A DNA stretch of 64,000 nucleotides from Thermoplasmatota archaeon. Lineage in GTDB: Archaea > Thermoplasmatota > Thermoplasmata > Thermoplasmatales > Thermoplasmataceae. The translations under genes and the position numbers were made by a program. This document shows positions 44,636 through 53,801 of this stretch, in pieces. Location of the stretch: positions 1-64,000 of the forward strand of contig JAMDDH010000037.1 of assembly GCA_023488885.1 (NCBI GenBank). The letters are read 5' to 3'. The notes under the pieces were generated by a model. The model searched no databases. It was not told where the DNA came from and worked only from the letters and a program-made list of their open reading frames with translations. Within the stretch, counting starts at the first letter, position 1, and each line of letters starts with the position of its first letter.

Positions 44636-45793
44636 ATGGCTGATGCACAACAGACAACTGTTCAATTCGCCAGAGGACTGGAGGGGGTAATAGCCGCTGA
44701 AACCAGGATTGGCTTTGTAGATGGAAATCTCGGAAGACTCGTATACAGGGGCTTCGACATCTCCACTCTAGTTGAACAGTCTAATTATGAAGAGGTATCT
44801 TATCTGCTACTCAACGGTAAGCTGCCCAATAAGGAAGAGTACAGCAACTACGTTTCCAGACTTAAGAAACTTAAATATCTGGAAAAGGACGAATATGATC
44901 TTATATCGAAATTAGGAAAGGTCTCACATCCAATGTCAACCCTGAGGACCGTTGTATCGTATATAGGGGCAAAAGACCCAAGGACAGTGGAACCAGACGT
45001 GGCGGTTCAGGAGGATCTTGGCCTGGAACTGATTGCGAAGATGCCTACTATTGTTGCCGCCATTAACCGTGCCCACAACGGACTCGATTTTGTGAAACCA
45101 GATCCGGATCTTTCATACTCATCAGATTTCTTCTATCAGTCGCTTGGAAGGAAGCCCAGCACAATAGAAGCAAAGATGCTGGATACTGCGCTGATTCTGC
45201 ATGCCGATCATGGAATGAACGCTTCTACATTCGCTGCCATGCTGACAATATCTACGCTGTCCGATATGTATTCCTCTGCGACTTCTGCCATATCGGCCCT
45301 GAAGGGCCCATTACATGGGGGAGCAAACGAAAGGGCTCTTTCACTAATCCAGAAGGTCGGGGTTCCAGAAAATGCTGAAAAGATAATCGGTGAAATGATT
45401 GACCGGAAAGACAAGATAATGGGCTTCGGGCACAGGGTATACAAAGTCTATGATCCACGTGCCAAAATACTGAAACAGTTTGCCGAAAGAGTTACTACTG
45501 CCAACAAACAGCAGGTTCTGTTCAAGACAGCAAACAAGATAGAAGAGGTTATGATAAGCCGGCTTGGTTCAAAGGGAATATTCCCAAATGTGGATTTCTA
45601 TTCAGGAATGCTCTATTATTCAATAGGGTTTAATCCCGACATATTCACCCCGATCTTTGCGGTGGGCAGGATATCGGGATGGGTTGCAAGAGCCCTGGAA
45701 TATGTACGCGACAACAAGATATTCAGGCCCAAGGCATTATACAGCGGTGAAACTGGGCCAAAAAAATACGTCCCTGTCAACGAGAGGGACTGA
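44636..45793 (+). CDS. gltA: Citrate synthase
   Basis: A 385-residue archaeal-type citrate synthase that condenses oxaloacetate and acetyl-CoA. Catalytic residues are visible in LHADHGMNAST, GPLHGGANERA and MGFGHRVYK (histidines) and NVDFYSG (aspartate). Length matches the small archaeal and Gram-positive form without the NADH-inhibition domain. The ATG at 44636 has a Shine-Dalgarno-like aggtg 6 nt before it; an upstream GTG at 44627 is possible. An AT-rich promoter (ttaatttttaatac) lies 26-37 nt before the ATG. With Acs it would channel acetate into the TCA cycle. Confidence 0.95.
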   Translation: MADAQQTTVQFARGLEGVIAAETRIGFVDGNLGRLVYRGFDISTLVEQSNYEEVSYLLLNGKLPNKEEYSNYVSRLKKLKYLEKDEYDLISKLGKVSHPMSTLRTVVSYIGAKDPRTVEPDVAVQEDLGLELIAKMPTIVAAINRAHNGLDFVKPDPDLSYSSDFFYQSLGRKPSTIEAKMLDTALILHADHGMNASTFAAMLTISTLSDMYSSATSAISALKGPLHGGANERALSLIQKVGVPENAEKIIGEMIDRKDKIMGFGHRVYKVYDPRAKILKQFAERVTTANKQQVLFKTANKIEEVMISRLGSKGIFPNVDFYSGMLYYSIGFNPDIFTPIFAVGRISGWVARALEYVRDNKIFRPKALYSGETGPKKYVPVNERD

Positions 45794-45816
45794 CCATTTT
45801 TCCGAAGTGCAAAAAA

Positions 45817-46323
45817 GTGTCGTCCGGTCTCTATGTTCTGGATACTTCCGCAATACTTTCCGGAAGAATCAACACAAACCAGGAAAATTTCATTTTTCCT
45901 TCTTCTGTTCTTGATGAAATCAGCCTTGGCAAGACCGCCAGGAACATTGAATGGCTGCGGGAAGACCTCGATATACGGGAACCAAAGGGCAAGTCGCTGG
46001 AAGATGTATCCCGTGTTGCCAGGGAAAGCGGAGATTTCAATAAGTTGAGTAAAACCGATCTGGATGTCATAGCACTCGCCATGGAATACGAGGCAACAAT
46101 CATAACAGATGATTTTGCCATAGAGAATGTGGCTTCAAAACTGGGTATCCCATATGTAGGGGCGGATCTCAAAGAGATCAGGAGGATCATAAAATGGAAT
46201 TTCAGATGTACAGGCTGTGGCAGAAGATTCTCAAAATTCATCAAGGATTGTCCTGTTTGCGGTCATTCTATCAGGAGAACTGTAAAAAGTTATAATGAAA
46301 GCGGCAATGAAAGCAGACGATGA
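45817..46323 (+). CDS. nob1: Endoribonuclease Nob1
   Basis: A 168-residue PIN-domain nuclease that trims the 3' end of 16S rRNA during small-subunit maturation. PIN-domain acids are seen in YVLDTSAIL, SKTDLDVIALA and IITDDFAI. A C-terminal zinc ribbon, CTGCGRRFSKF ... CPVCGH, completes the archaeal Nob1 layout. It starts with GTG, 24 nt after citrate synthase, and overlaps the cyclase-family gene by 4 bp. Confidence 0.9.
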   Translation: MSSGLYVLDTSAILSGRINTNQENFIFPSSVLDEISLGKTARNIEWLREDLDIREPKGKSLEDVSRVARESGDFNKLSKTDLDVIALAMEYEATIITDDFAIENVASKLGIPYVGADLKEIRRIIKWNFRCTGCGRRFSKFIKDCPVCGHSIRRTVKSYNESGNESRR

Positions 46324-46910
46324 TTGATATATCACTTCCTCTGGACTGGAATCTTATAACTTACCCGGGAGATGCCAGATACGAGCAGTACGACTATTTT
46401 ACGCATGAAAAGAACGGTGTGCAGATTACAAGAATAATAATGGAAACACATTCCGGAACACATTTCGATGCTCCTCTGCACGCTATCCCGAATGGCAGGA
46501 AATCGTCCGAGATATCAATGGAAAAAATGGTAGGCCCTGTCACAGTTGTTGAAGTCGTGGGGGATTCCGTGAAAGCGTCGGACATACCTGACACATCAAG
46601 CAGCAGGATACTTTTCAAGACGAAGAATTCGTCGCTTTACAATACTTTCAGTACTGATTTCTGCTACATCACCGAAGAAGCCGCAGAAAAACTTGTTTCA
46701 AAGAATGTCGACCTTGTAGGGCTTGATTACCTGTCCATCGAGAAATTTGGCACGAAAGGAATGAAGATCCACAAGATTCTGCTGGAGAAAGATACGGTGA
46801 TACTGGAAGGACTTAACCTGAGCGGTGTGAAGCCAGGAAACTACGAATTGCTGTGTCTTCCATTGAAGATGAATCTGGACGGTGCCCCATGCAGGGCAGT
46901 TCTCAGATAG
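46320..46910 (+). CDS. Cyclase/kynurenine-formamidase-family hydrolase
   Basis: A 196-residue metal-dependent amidohydrolase of the cyclase family. The signature HSGTHFDAPLH near residue 45 provides the metal ligands. Members hydrolyse N-formylkynurenine, isatin or related amides, but the archaeal substrate is unclear and no tryptophan-degradation genes are nearby. The ATG overlaps the Nob1 stop region by 4 bp, so they are translated together. Its 3' end overlaps the convergent transporter gene by 8 bp. Confidence 0.8.
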   Translation: MIDISLPLDWNLITYPGDARYEQYDYFTHEKNGVQITRIIMETHSGTHFDAPLHAIPNGRKSSEISMEKMVGPVTVVEVVGDSVKASDIPDTSSSRILFKTKNSSLYNTFSTDFCYITEEAAEKLVSKNVDLVGLDYLSIEKFGTKGMKIHKILLEKDTVILEGLNLSGVKPGNYELLCLPLKMNLDGAPCRAVLR

Positions 46911-48114
46911 TTCCATCAGTGGTGGATGAAGTAAGCCGCTGATAACCTTTTCCCGAGATCAGAACCACTATTCCGGCTATTATTGCCACAAGGAAAGCAT
47001 AAATGTACGAATACTCGGAACTGAAATAGTACAATATTCCCATTATTAGGTTGCCAGAAAACAGTCCCATGCTTCTTGCGGCCCCAAGTTTTCCCATTCC
47101 GGTCCCTGTCTTGTGCGAGGGGACTGCCTTTGAAATTATTGTTGGTTCCAGTGTCTCTATGGCTCCGGTGGAAAAACCGATGAGCGAGATAAACAGGTAA
47201 AAGTAAAGAAAATCCAAGTTAAAATATATCGATATTGCAAAACCCAGCGATCCGATGCCGGCCATCATATAACCAAGGATGCCCAGTGCCGGGATTTCAC
47301 GTTTTATTCCTATCCTTCCGTAAAGAAGGCCAGCCAGTGAGGAAACTCCCATGAAAAGGGTATAGGTGAAAATTCCGAGAAGTGGATTATGGGTGTCCTG
47401 GGAAACCGTAAGTATGGGGAATCCCATGCTGTAGAAACTGAAACCGAAGAGTGCGGAGGACGCAAATATCCCCATCACTGCTGTGCTCGCCTCCCTGGAG
47501 GTTTCCACTGTAGTTTTAGTTTTTTCCTGAACCGGTACCTTTGTCAATATTATCAGAAGTGTCGATATTGTGAGTGGTACGGCAGTTACCAGGAATATGT
47601 ACCTGAAAGGCCAGTGATAGAAAAGCAGCCCAAGAAGGATGAAAGTAGCAAGAAGGCCCCCGCCGACATCAAGGCCATGAAGGAGCCCGAAAGCCCTTGA
47701 ACGGTTCTCCCTGTTGACGGACTGTGAGTACAAGGATCGGCGTGCAGGCGATCTGAGATTCCTGAACCACCAGCCTGTTGCCCTCGTTGATATTGCCTCT
47801 ATTGCTGTCGATGAGAATCCGGTGAACGATAGTATGGGAATAAGGGCATTGCCGATTATGGCTATTCTCCTGTTTCCATACCTGTCGGAAAGCTTTCCGC
47901 CGGCAAAAGCGAATAGCGATCCAACGCCGTAATTGAGGCCTTCTGCAAGACCGTAAAGATAATACGGGGCTCCTATCACGAACACAAGGAAATAAGGGAA
48001 ACCCGCAAGTATCACTTGATAACCCATGTCGGCAAAAAATGCAGAAAAGGCAATAAGGAGAACATTTCTGCTGAGTAACGGCTTCCTGTCCTTTGATATA
48101 ATCTGAGTAGGCAC
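46903..48114 (-). CDS. Major facilitator superfamily transporter
   Basis: A 403-residue protein with about 12 hydrophobic helices and MFS signatures, including GGKLSDRYGNRRIAIIGNA between helices 2 and 3 and a matching GRIGIKREIPALGI loop in the second half. The substrate cannot be read from the sequence. It starts with GTG preceded by ggagg at 8 nt, and lies 17 nt downstream of the 44-residue ORF, so both are likely translated from one mRNA. Confidence 0.8.
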   Translation of the reverse strand: MPTQIISKDRKPLLSRNVLLIAFSAFFADMGYQVILAGFPYFLVFVIGAPYYLYGLAEGLNYGVGSLFAFAGGKLSDRYGNRRIAIIGNALIPILSFTGFSSTAIEAISTRATGWWFRNLRSPARRSLYSQSVNRENRSRAFGLLHGLDVGGGLLATFILLGLLFYHWPFRYIFLVTAVPLTISTLLIILTKVPVQEKTKTTVETSREASTAVMGIFASSALFGFSFYSMGFPILTVSQDTHNPLLGIFTYTLFMGVSSLAGLLYGRIGIKREIPALGILGYMMAGIGSLGFAISIYFNLDFLYFYLFISLIGFSTGAIETLEPTIISKAVPSHKTGTGMGKLGAARSMGLFSGNLIMGILYYFSSEYSYIYAFLVAIIAGIVVLISGKGYQRLTSSTTDGTI

Positions 48115-48131
48115 TGTTCATCCTCCCTCAG

Positions 48132-48266
48132 CTAACGGGGGCCTTCCATCTCGACAACCAGGATTGCTCTTTCAGGTATTGATCTGATCTCCATGGGCGT
48201 AATTTCAGGAATGCCTCTCTCCACATATTTGAGCTCTTCCGGTTTCTCCATGCCTATGCCACCCAT
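48132..48266 (-). CDS. 44-residue protein resembling the start of a GyrI-like effector-binding domain
   Basis: A short frame with an ATG at 48266 and a Shine-Dalgarno-like gaggt 6 nt upstream. The peptide contains PEITPMEIRSIPERAILVVE and ends MEGPR, which is like the first two strands of AraC-type effector-binding (GyrI-like) domains. It is either a real small protein or the stump of a truncated regulator. It directly precedes the MFS gene on the same strand, and effector-binding domains often accompany drug transporters. Confidence 0.4.
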   Translation of the reverse strand: MGGIGMEKPEELKYVERGIPEITPMEIRSIPERAILVVEMEGPR

Positions 48267-48544
48267 CCAATGACCTCAGTTGCCTGCAGAATCTGTTTTC
48301 GCATGCTCTTCTTATATCTCTTCTCTTCTATAATAGTATTCTCTTAATGTTTCAATTCCAAGCTGGCTCTTATCAATCTATGAACTCTTCGCACGATTTC
48401 ATCCCCTGTCTTGTAAAAATGGAATTTGCTACCGCATAAACTAAAAAACATTATGTCGAGTTTTATGTGATTCAAAACAAAATACCGTTAAAAACCAAAA
48501 AAACTTAAGGTTAACAATGCATATTCTTCCAGTCAGGGAGGATC

Positions 48545-49588
48545 TTGTTACCTCAGAATAATCAAATTGAATCAATCAAATTTTTGCGGGAAATCTGTGA
48601 AATGGCTTCCAACGAAAGGAATCTTAGCTCATTAAAACAGAAATTCATAAACATAGAACTCCCGGAAGATTCTGGTCTTGACGATTCCTACAAATCTGTG
48701 ATTCTCAGGGAAATTAATCAGATCCTTAAGTCTCAGACTCTCGAGAGGGCGAAACACTATCTCGGGATACTTTCCAGAAATCTTGCCAATCCCGACTGGA
48801 ACATTAAGCAGGGGATCAATATGGATCTCTGGAAAGGTTACGATCATATCTACACAGATAGCCTTTGGATAATGGGAAAGAGGGTCAGCAACGATTATCA
48901 CAAAGCATGGTACTGGGGCAATTTTGTACCGCAGATACCGTTCCAGCTCATATCGAGATATACAGAAGAAGGGGAGTGGGTGCTGGATCCATTCTGTGGT
49001 TCAGGAACAACACTGTTTGAGGCAAGGAATCTGGGAAGGAACTCCATTGGAATAGAATTGAATCCTGACATATACCGGAAAGTGAAGGAATCACTCCTCA
49101 GCGAGAGAGATAACAGTTTGTATGTTTCTGAAGTTACAAATGGCAACTCCCTGACATACGATTTTACGGAACTCCTTGCAAAATACGACATTGACGGCTT
49201 CAGGCTTTCTATAGTCCATCCCCCGTATTGGGACATAATAAAATTCTCTGATAATCCGGATGATCTTTCAAACTCTCCTGATCTGGAGGATTTTGTGCTG
49301 AAGCTTAAAGAAACCATTAAGCGGATGCTACCAGCCATGAAGCCGGAATCGCACATCGGCCTCGTAATAGGCGACATGTACAGGGGAGGCGAAGTTATAC
49401 CCCTGGGATTCAAAACCATGGCTGCACTTCAGGATCTGGGACTGAAGCTGAGGGGTATAGTTGTAAAGGACATCCAGAATACAAAAGCCAAAAGAACCAA
49501 TGAGAACCTGTGGAGATACAGGGCGCTGAAATCCGGTTTCTATGTCTTCAGGCATGAATATATTTTCGTATTCAAGGTAATGAAATAG
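48545..49588 (+). CDS. Orphan DNA (N4/N6) methyltransferase
   Basis: A protein of about 347 residues from the TTG at 48545, which has a near-perfect Shine-Dalgarno (gggagg) but only 3 nt from it; an ATG at 48602 would give 328 residues. Motif I is DPFCGSGTTLFEARNLGR near residue 148, and motif IV is HPPYWDII near residue 225, so it methylates an exocyclic amine of A or C, or a related RNA base. Motif I precedes motif IV, the alpha/gamma order. No restriction nuclease gene lies nearby, hence orphan. Confidence 0.75.
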   Translation: MLPQNNQIESIKFLREICEMASNERNLSSLKQKFINIELPEDSGLDDSYKSVILREINQILKSQTLERAKHYLGILSRNLANPDWNIKQGINMDLWKGYDHIYTDSLWIMGKRVSNDYHKAWYWGNFVPQIPFQLISRYTEEGEWVLDPFCGSGTTLFEARNLGRNSIGIELNPDIYRKVKESLLSERDNSLYVSEVTNGNSLTYDFTELLAKYDIDGFRLSIVHPPYWDIIKFSDNPDDLSNSPDLEDFVLKLKETIKRMLPAMKPESHIGLVIGDMYRGGEVIPLGFKTMAALQDLGLKLRGIVVKDIQNTKAKRTNENLWRYRALKSGFYVFRHEYIFVFKVMK

Positions 49589-49611
49589 CTCCCCCACAGC
49601 TTTAATCCGTT

Positions 49612-51363
49612 TTAAGATCCTGGGATACCGGACCTGACCTCACTGAGATAATTCGTGAATCCATGTATGAAATCCTGAATATCCGCAATTATTCCGTAGT
49701 CCGCAAATTTGAATATTTCCGCCGAAGGATCAGAATTGATTGCCAGGATTTTGCCACAATACCTGATTCCGACCACATGGTTTGCGTGCCCGGATACGCC
49801 CAGTGCAATGTAGACTCCCGGAGATATAGACGATCCAGTTAGTCCAATCTGCTGCTGGCGAGGCATGAAGCCCATATCCACTATGGGTCTGGTTCCTCCG
49901 ACAGCGGCATTCAGTATCCCGGCCAGGCCAAGAATTTCCTTCAGCATTTCTTTTTTCTTCAGGCCACGGCCAACGCCTATTACCAGATTGCTTGAGCCAA
50001 GTGGCAGGTATTCCGAAGGTACAGGTGTATTTTCAAGGACTTCATTTCGTGACTTAAACAGGTTTTTGATCTCAATTACCTTCGGTTTATTGCTGGACTT
50101 CAAACGTTTGAACATACCTGGTCTTACTGTTGACATCTGCGGGCTGGTCTTGGAATAGATAGAAGCAACAATCCCTCCTCCGAATGCAGGTTTATACTGA
50201 ATAAGCTTGTCGTCCCTTATCTCAAGATCAACGCAATCTGCGGTTAAACCGAGCTCCAGCTTTCCGGCAACAGTGCCGGCAATTTCTCTCCCGTCAACCG
50301 TTGATGGAAAAATTACGTATCTCGGTTTTTTCTCATTGATGAATTCCGTGAGTCCCTCTGCAAATTCTTCATTGCTGCGCGTGTTAAGGTAGTAGTAGTC
50401 GTGGGAAATTATTCCGGAATCACTTTCGGAGTCTATGTTTCCCAATACGGTTACGTGAAGGGAGTGTTCATTGGCAAGTTGAGAAATTTTTGAGGATATT
50501 TCTCCCGCTGTTCGTTTATCGTTAATGGCAACTCCAAGAATAGTTTCAGCCTTCTCCCCAGAATCCTTAAGGGCGATCATGTCAACGCCGGATTTTACCT
50601 CCCTGTTCTCTCTTATTATCCTGCTGACCTTGTCATAAACTTCCGCGTTAAAATCCAGCATTTCCACATTCCTGTAACTCTCTATTTTTCTTGTTCCTGT
50701 GACAACGGTGGGGCTGTATTCGCTTCCAACTATGTCTATACCGAGTTTCACGGAATCGTACACCTCAATTTTTTCAAACATGTCGGGAGTATCCTGTTTT
50801 ATTGCTCTTGCTCTGTTTATCTTTTCACTTACGGAGAGAACTGCTGGAGTTGGAATCCTTATTCTAGAAAGGCCGTTCTCACTTTCATGCTCCACTATCA
50901 GGGTTTTGCCATTATCTTCCACCTCAATCTTTGATATTGAGGATTTAAATGAATATCCAGTAAAAACCGCCACTTCCGGTGGAACCTGGGACGTTTCGCC
51001 ATCGAGCGAATATTTCCCCATAAGAATGATATCAGGAGAGACTATTTTCGCAAAAGTTGAAAGGATTCTGGACGTGGCAAGAGTATCTGAACCGCCGAAC
51101 TTTCTGTCCGATATCAGGAACGCTCTGTCTATGCCCATTCTTAGAGCTTCATTCAGTATGTCCTTTGACTGAGGGGGGCCCATAGTGGCCACCATGGTCT
51201 CATATCCATTTTTTTCTTTTAACCTGATTGCCTCTTCAACTGCTTTCTTGTCAAATGAATTCATTGATAGGGGCACATTATCTCTGATTATGCGATTCGT
51301 GACTGGATCATAATCGATCTTATTGACGTCAGGAATCTGTTTTGCAAAAACTAAGATCTTCAT
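49612..51363 (-). CDS. etfBA: Electron transfer flavoprotein, fused beta-alpha subunits
   Basis: A 583-residue fusion. The N-terminal 250 residues are EtfB-like (KQIPDVNKIDYDPVTNRI, ATMGPPQSKDILNEALRMG). The C-terminal part is EtfA-like with the FAD-binding run GVGRGLKK ... GGTRPIVDMGFMPRQQQIGLTG (split here) and ALGVSGHANHVVGI. Etf carries electrons from acyl-CoA dehydrogenases or similar flavoenzymes to a membrane quinone oxidoreductase. A fused EtfBA is known in Thermoplasmatales relatives. No dehydrogenase or Etf-quinone oxidoreductase gene is adjacent. Confidence 0.9.
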   Translation of the reverse strand: MKILVFAKQIPDVNKIDYDPVTNRIIRDNVPLSMNSFDKKAVEEAIRLKEKNGYETMVATMGPPQSKDILNEALRMGIDRAFLISDRKFGGSDTLATSRILSTFAKIVSPDIILMGKYSLDGETSQVPPEVAVFTGYSFKSSISKIEVEDNGKTLIVEHESENGLSRIRIPTPAVLSVSEKINRARAIKQDTPDMFEKIEVYDSVKLGIDIVGSEYSPTVVTGTRKIESYRNVEMLDFNAEVYDKVSRIIRENREVKSGVDMIALKDSGEKAETILGVAINDKRTAGEISSKISQLANEHSLHVTVLGNIDSESDSGIISHDYYYLNTRSNEEFAEGLTEFINEKKPRYVIFPSTVDGREIAGTVAGKLELGLTADCVDLEIRDDKLIQYKPAFGGGIVASIYSKTSPQMSTVRPGMFKRLKSSNKPKVIEIKNLFKSRNEVLENTPVPSEYLPLGSSNLVIGVGRGLKKKEMLKEILGLAGILNAAVGGTRPIVDMGFMPRQQQIGLTGSSISPGVYIALGVSGHANHVVGIRYCGKILAINSDPSAEIFKFADYGIIADIQDFIHGFTNYLSEVRSGIPGS

Positions 51364-51594
51364 TCACTGAAAAATGTCCATTCGATATATAGTATTATTC
51401 AACTCTTGCTATCTTGTTAACGTTTTTACTTTTTTTCAGGAGCGAGTTTACCCACGAACAACGCTCTAAAACATGAGTAATAGTATTCCAGGTGATGAAA
51501 TAGCAGTCGTCCCACCAACATTATTTATGTGTGGCGGATTCTACTGCGGGAACTTAATTCCACTATAGTTGGGGGTGTAAGAATAGATTTTGGT

Positions 51595-52119
51595 GTGCGA
51601 GTAAGACTGGAAAGAAAGAGAATCGGTCTCACTATTGAGGATCTGGCTAAGCGAAGTGGAGTATCAACTGCCGCCCTTTCAAAAATAGAGAGAGGAGAAC
51701 GCACCCCGACCCTCCAGAATGCCCTCAAGATTGCTGAAGGTTTTGGAATAACGCTTTCTGACCTTCTGGTGAACGAGAAAATTCCGTCTGTCATAATTAT
51801 CAGAAAAGATCAGGGTCAAAATCTGATGGACCCCGAAAGCGGCATCAGCCGAGAATCCTTGTTCCCCTCATTTCATGGCAATGAGTTTGTGAGGTATAAA
51901 ATTGAACCGGGAAAGGAAACCGGTAAATTTAAGCCTCATCCTCCAGGTACTAGGGAAGTATTTATTGTCATAACAGGTAGCCTTGTAATCGAGGCAGGCG
52001 CGCAACGTATCGAATTGTCCGCAGGAGACATCGCTAATATTTCAGGGGATCAAACACATACCATTTCAAACTTCGGGGATACCACATGCACATTTGTGCT
52101 CGCAATTCTACCCCAATAA
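51595..52119 (+). CDS. XRE-family regulator with a cupin domain
   Basis: A regulator with an N-terminal helix-turn-helix (RVRLERKRIGLTIEDLAKR and SGVSTAALSKIERG) and a C-terminal cupin barrel (GTREVFIVITGSLVIEAG and GDIANISGDQTHTISN). Such XRE-cupin proteins sense small ligands and often control nearby metabolic genes. The frame is open upstream to 51529, but a TATA-like element (ttatttatg, 51521-51529) covers that GTG. I therefore chose the GTG at 51595, although its ribosome binding site is far. It is convergent with the lactate permease, which it might regulate. Confidence 0.75.
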   Translation: MRVRLERKRIGLTIEDLAKRSGVSTAALSKIERGERTPTLQNALKIAEGFGITLSDLLVNEKIPSVIIIRKDQGQNLMDPESGISRESLFPSFHGNEFVRYKIEPGKETGKFKPHPPGTREVFIVITGSLVIEAGAQRIELSAGDIANISGDQTHTISNFGDTTCTFVLAILPQ

Positions 52120-52157
52120 TTTTACTTTTTTCCGGGAATATTCATCAGTTGCTGTTA

Positions 52158-53696
52158 TCAGGTCCTCAGGAACAGGACAATTATCATAGTCAAGGCGACC
52201 ATAACGTCGATCAGGAAAACAGTCCTGAAAACACTAATATCCTTATCTTTGCCATCAAAAAGGCTCATAGCAAGCTGAATCCTCGGTCCTGAGGCCATAG
52301 TGAAGAGAGAGGCTGACACATTCTGTATTCCTACCACCCAGAGTTTCGAATATCCTATTCCAGATGCTGCCTCAGCCTGTTGTTGGGCAAACATAGCATT
52401 GGCTCCAGTGTTCGATCCAGTGAGCAGTCCTCCGAGAGCACCTATGAACGGAACCATGAGAAGATACCCTCTTCCAAGTTGGGTTAAGTTTCCAGCAATA
52501 ATTCCTGTCATACCGGAAGCAACCATAAGATACCCGAGAGCCAGAAAACAGAATGTTGTAAATGCTACTCTCCACCATCTGGTAATGGCATTTCTTCCAG
52601 CCTGCACAAGAACTTCCTTTTTCTGTTTAAGAAGAATAACAGTAATCAAGGAGGTTGCCAGCAGCCATGTAGCCGGGCTTTCCAGCACAACACTCACAAT
52701 GGTTGCACCGGTCAGTAATCCTGGATGAAACAATGTAGTCCCATAGTAGGAGGTTGCCAGCAGCCATGTAGCCGGGCTTTCCAGCACAACACTCACAATG
52801 GTTGCACCGGTCAGTAATCCTGGATGAAACAATGTAGTCCCATAGTAGACTAATCTGGAGGTTAACAGCAGCACAACAAGAATTCCGTAAGGTGAAGTGA
52901 TTCTGATCAGTTCGCGTGAATACGGTATCCTCCGTTTTTCTCTGATCAGTATGATTGCAACACCTGTGGCAATAGAAACCATGCTCCCGAATACTCCTGC
53001 AAGTGGAGTTCCGAAAACTATGTTTGTGATCAGGATACCTCCCCAGAGGGAAAAAGAGAGAATCACAAGTTCGTCAAGTCTTTTCAGCGCTTTCAGCCCT
53101 CCGGCAATAATCAGGGCGGAACATCCTGCGATCAGAAACAAAGGAAGAGAAATAAATGCCGAAACAACGCCGAGTGTCTGGAAAGAAATTCCTGTGATCC
53201 TTGCTGCAACAAGAGTTCCCGGACCAAGCGCTCCCCATGGGACGGCGACATATCCAAGTAGTCCGAGAATAGCTGCTTTCTCCGGCTTGAATCCCATACG
53301 CTGCAGCAGTGGAATGGCAAATATGGCGCCGACTCCGAATCCGGTTACAGATTCCATGAATGGGGTGATGCCAAGCACCGTAAGAAGGGCTAGCCTGGTT
53401 GGGTCTTTAGAAAGAGTGGCAAACCATTCGGCGAGGGTCTGGTCAATAGTACACGCTTTAATTATCTCATAAAGGAGAATTCCTCCAAGAATTATCATAG
53501 CAACCTCAGCTGCCGTGAAAAGTGCTGATTCTTCACTGTATAAAACAACCACCAGAGGAGTATGGAAATAAAACAGTTCGAGTACTCCTATTGCAAGGGC
53601 AACGGAGCTGATGATATGTGGCGGAATTCTCAGAAGCAGAAGCAATATTACCATAAAAATAGGCAATACTGCAAGTATTAATGCGATCGTCAACAT
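52158..53696 (-). CDS. lctP: L-lactate permease family transporter with internal duplication
   Basis: A protein of about 512 residues with 12-14 membrane helices. Family marks are ITPFMESVTGFGVGAIFAIP, GLLGYVAVPWGALGPGT and LLTGSNTGANAMFAQQQ. LctP proteins carry lactate or glycolate into the cell with protons. A 33-residue block beginning YYGTTLFHPGLLTGATIV occurs twice in tandem, encoded by perfect 99-bp copies. I chose the ATG at 53696 because a TATA-like ttattatac (about 53726-53735) is too close to the upstream TTG at 53720. With acetate uptake genes downstream it suggests growth on organic acids. Confidence 0.85.
   Translation of the reverse strand: MLTIALILAVLPIFMVILLLLLRIPPHIISSVALAIGVLELFYFHTPLVVVLYSEESALFTAAEVAMIILGGILLYEIIKACTIDQTLAEWFATLSKDPTRLALLTVLGITPFMESVTGFGVGAIFAIPLLQRMGFKPEKAAILGLLGYVAVPWGALGPGTLVAARITGISFQTLGVVSAFISLPLFLIAGCSALIIAGGLKALKRLDELVILSFSLWGGILITNIVFGTPLAGVFGSMVSIATGVAIILIREKRRIPYSRELIRITSPYGILVVLLLTSRLVYYGTTLFHPGLLTGATIVSVVLESPATWLLATSYYGTTLFHPGLLTGATIVSVVLESPATWLLATSLITVILLKQKKEVLVQAGRNAITRWWRVAFTTFCFLALGYLMVASGMTGIIAGNLTQLGRGYLLMVPFIGALGGLLTGSNTGANAMFAQQQAEAASGIGYSKLWVVGIQNVSASLFTMASGPRIQLAMSLFDGKDKDISVFRTVFLIDVMVALTMIIVLFLRT
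52651..52848. repeat. Perfect 99-bp tandem duplication (2 copies) in lctP
   Basis: Copy 1 is 52651-52749 and copy 2 is 52750-52848; I see no mismatch between them. The unit is a multiple of three, so the frame is kept. Flanking homology at the borders is only 2 bp (ag), so the duplication arose with little pre-existing repeat. A recent replication-slippage event or an assembly artefact are both possible. Confidence 0.85.
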
Positions 53697-53801
53697 TGAA
53701 TTCCATGAGAAAAGATACAAATGTATAATAATTCTACTATTAGATAATTAGTCTTAACCGTGCCGACAAAATTTAGTGAATCATACAAACCAGCAGCTGA
53801 A

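Noticed and set aside
48545-49588. Restriction-modification system
   Set aside because: The neighbours are a transporter and EtfBA; no nuclease or specificity gene is adjacent.
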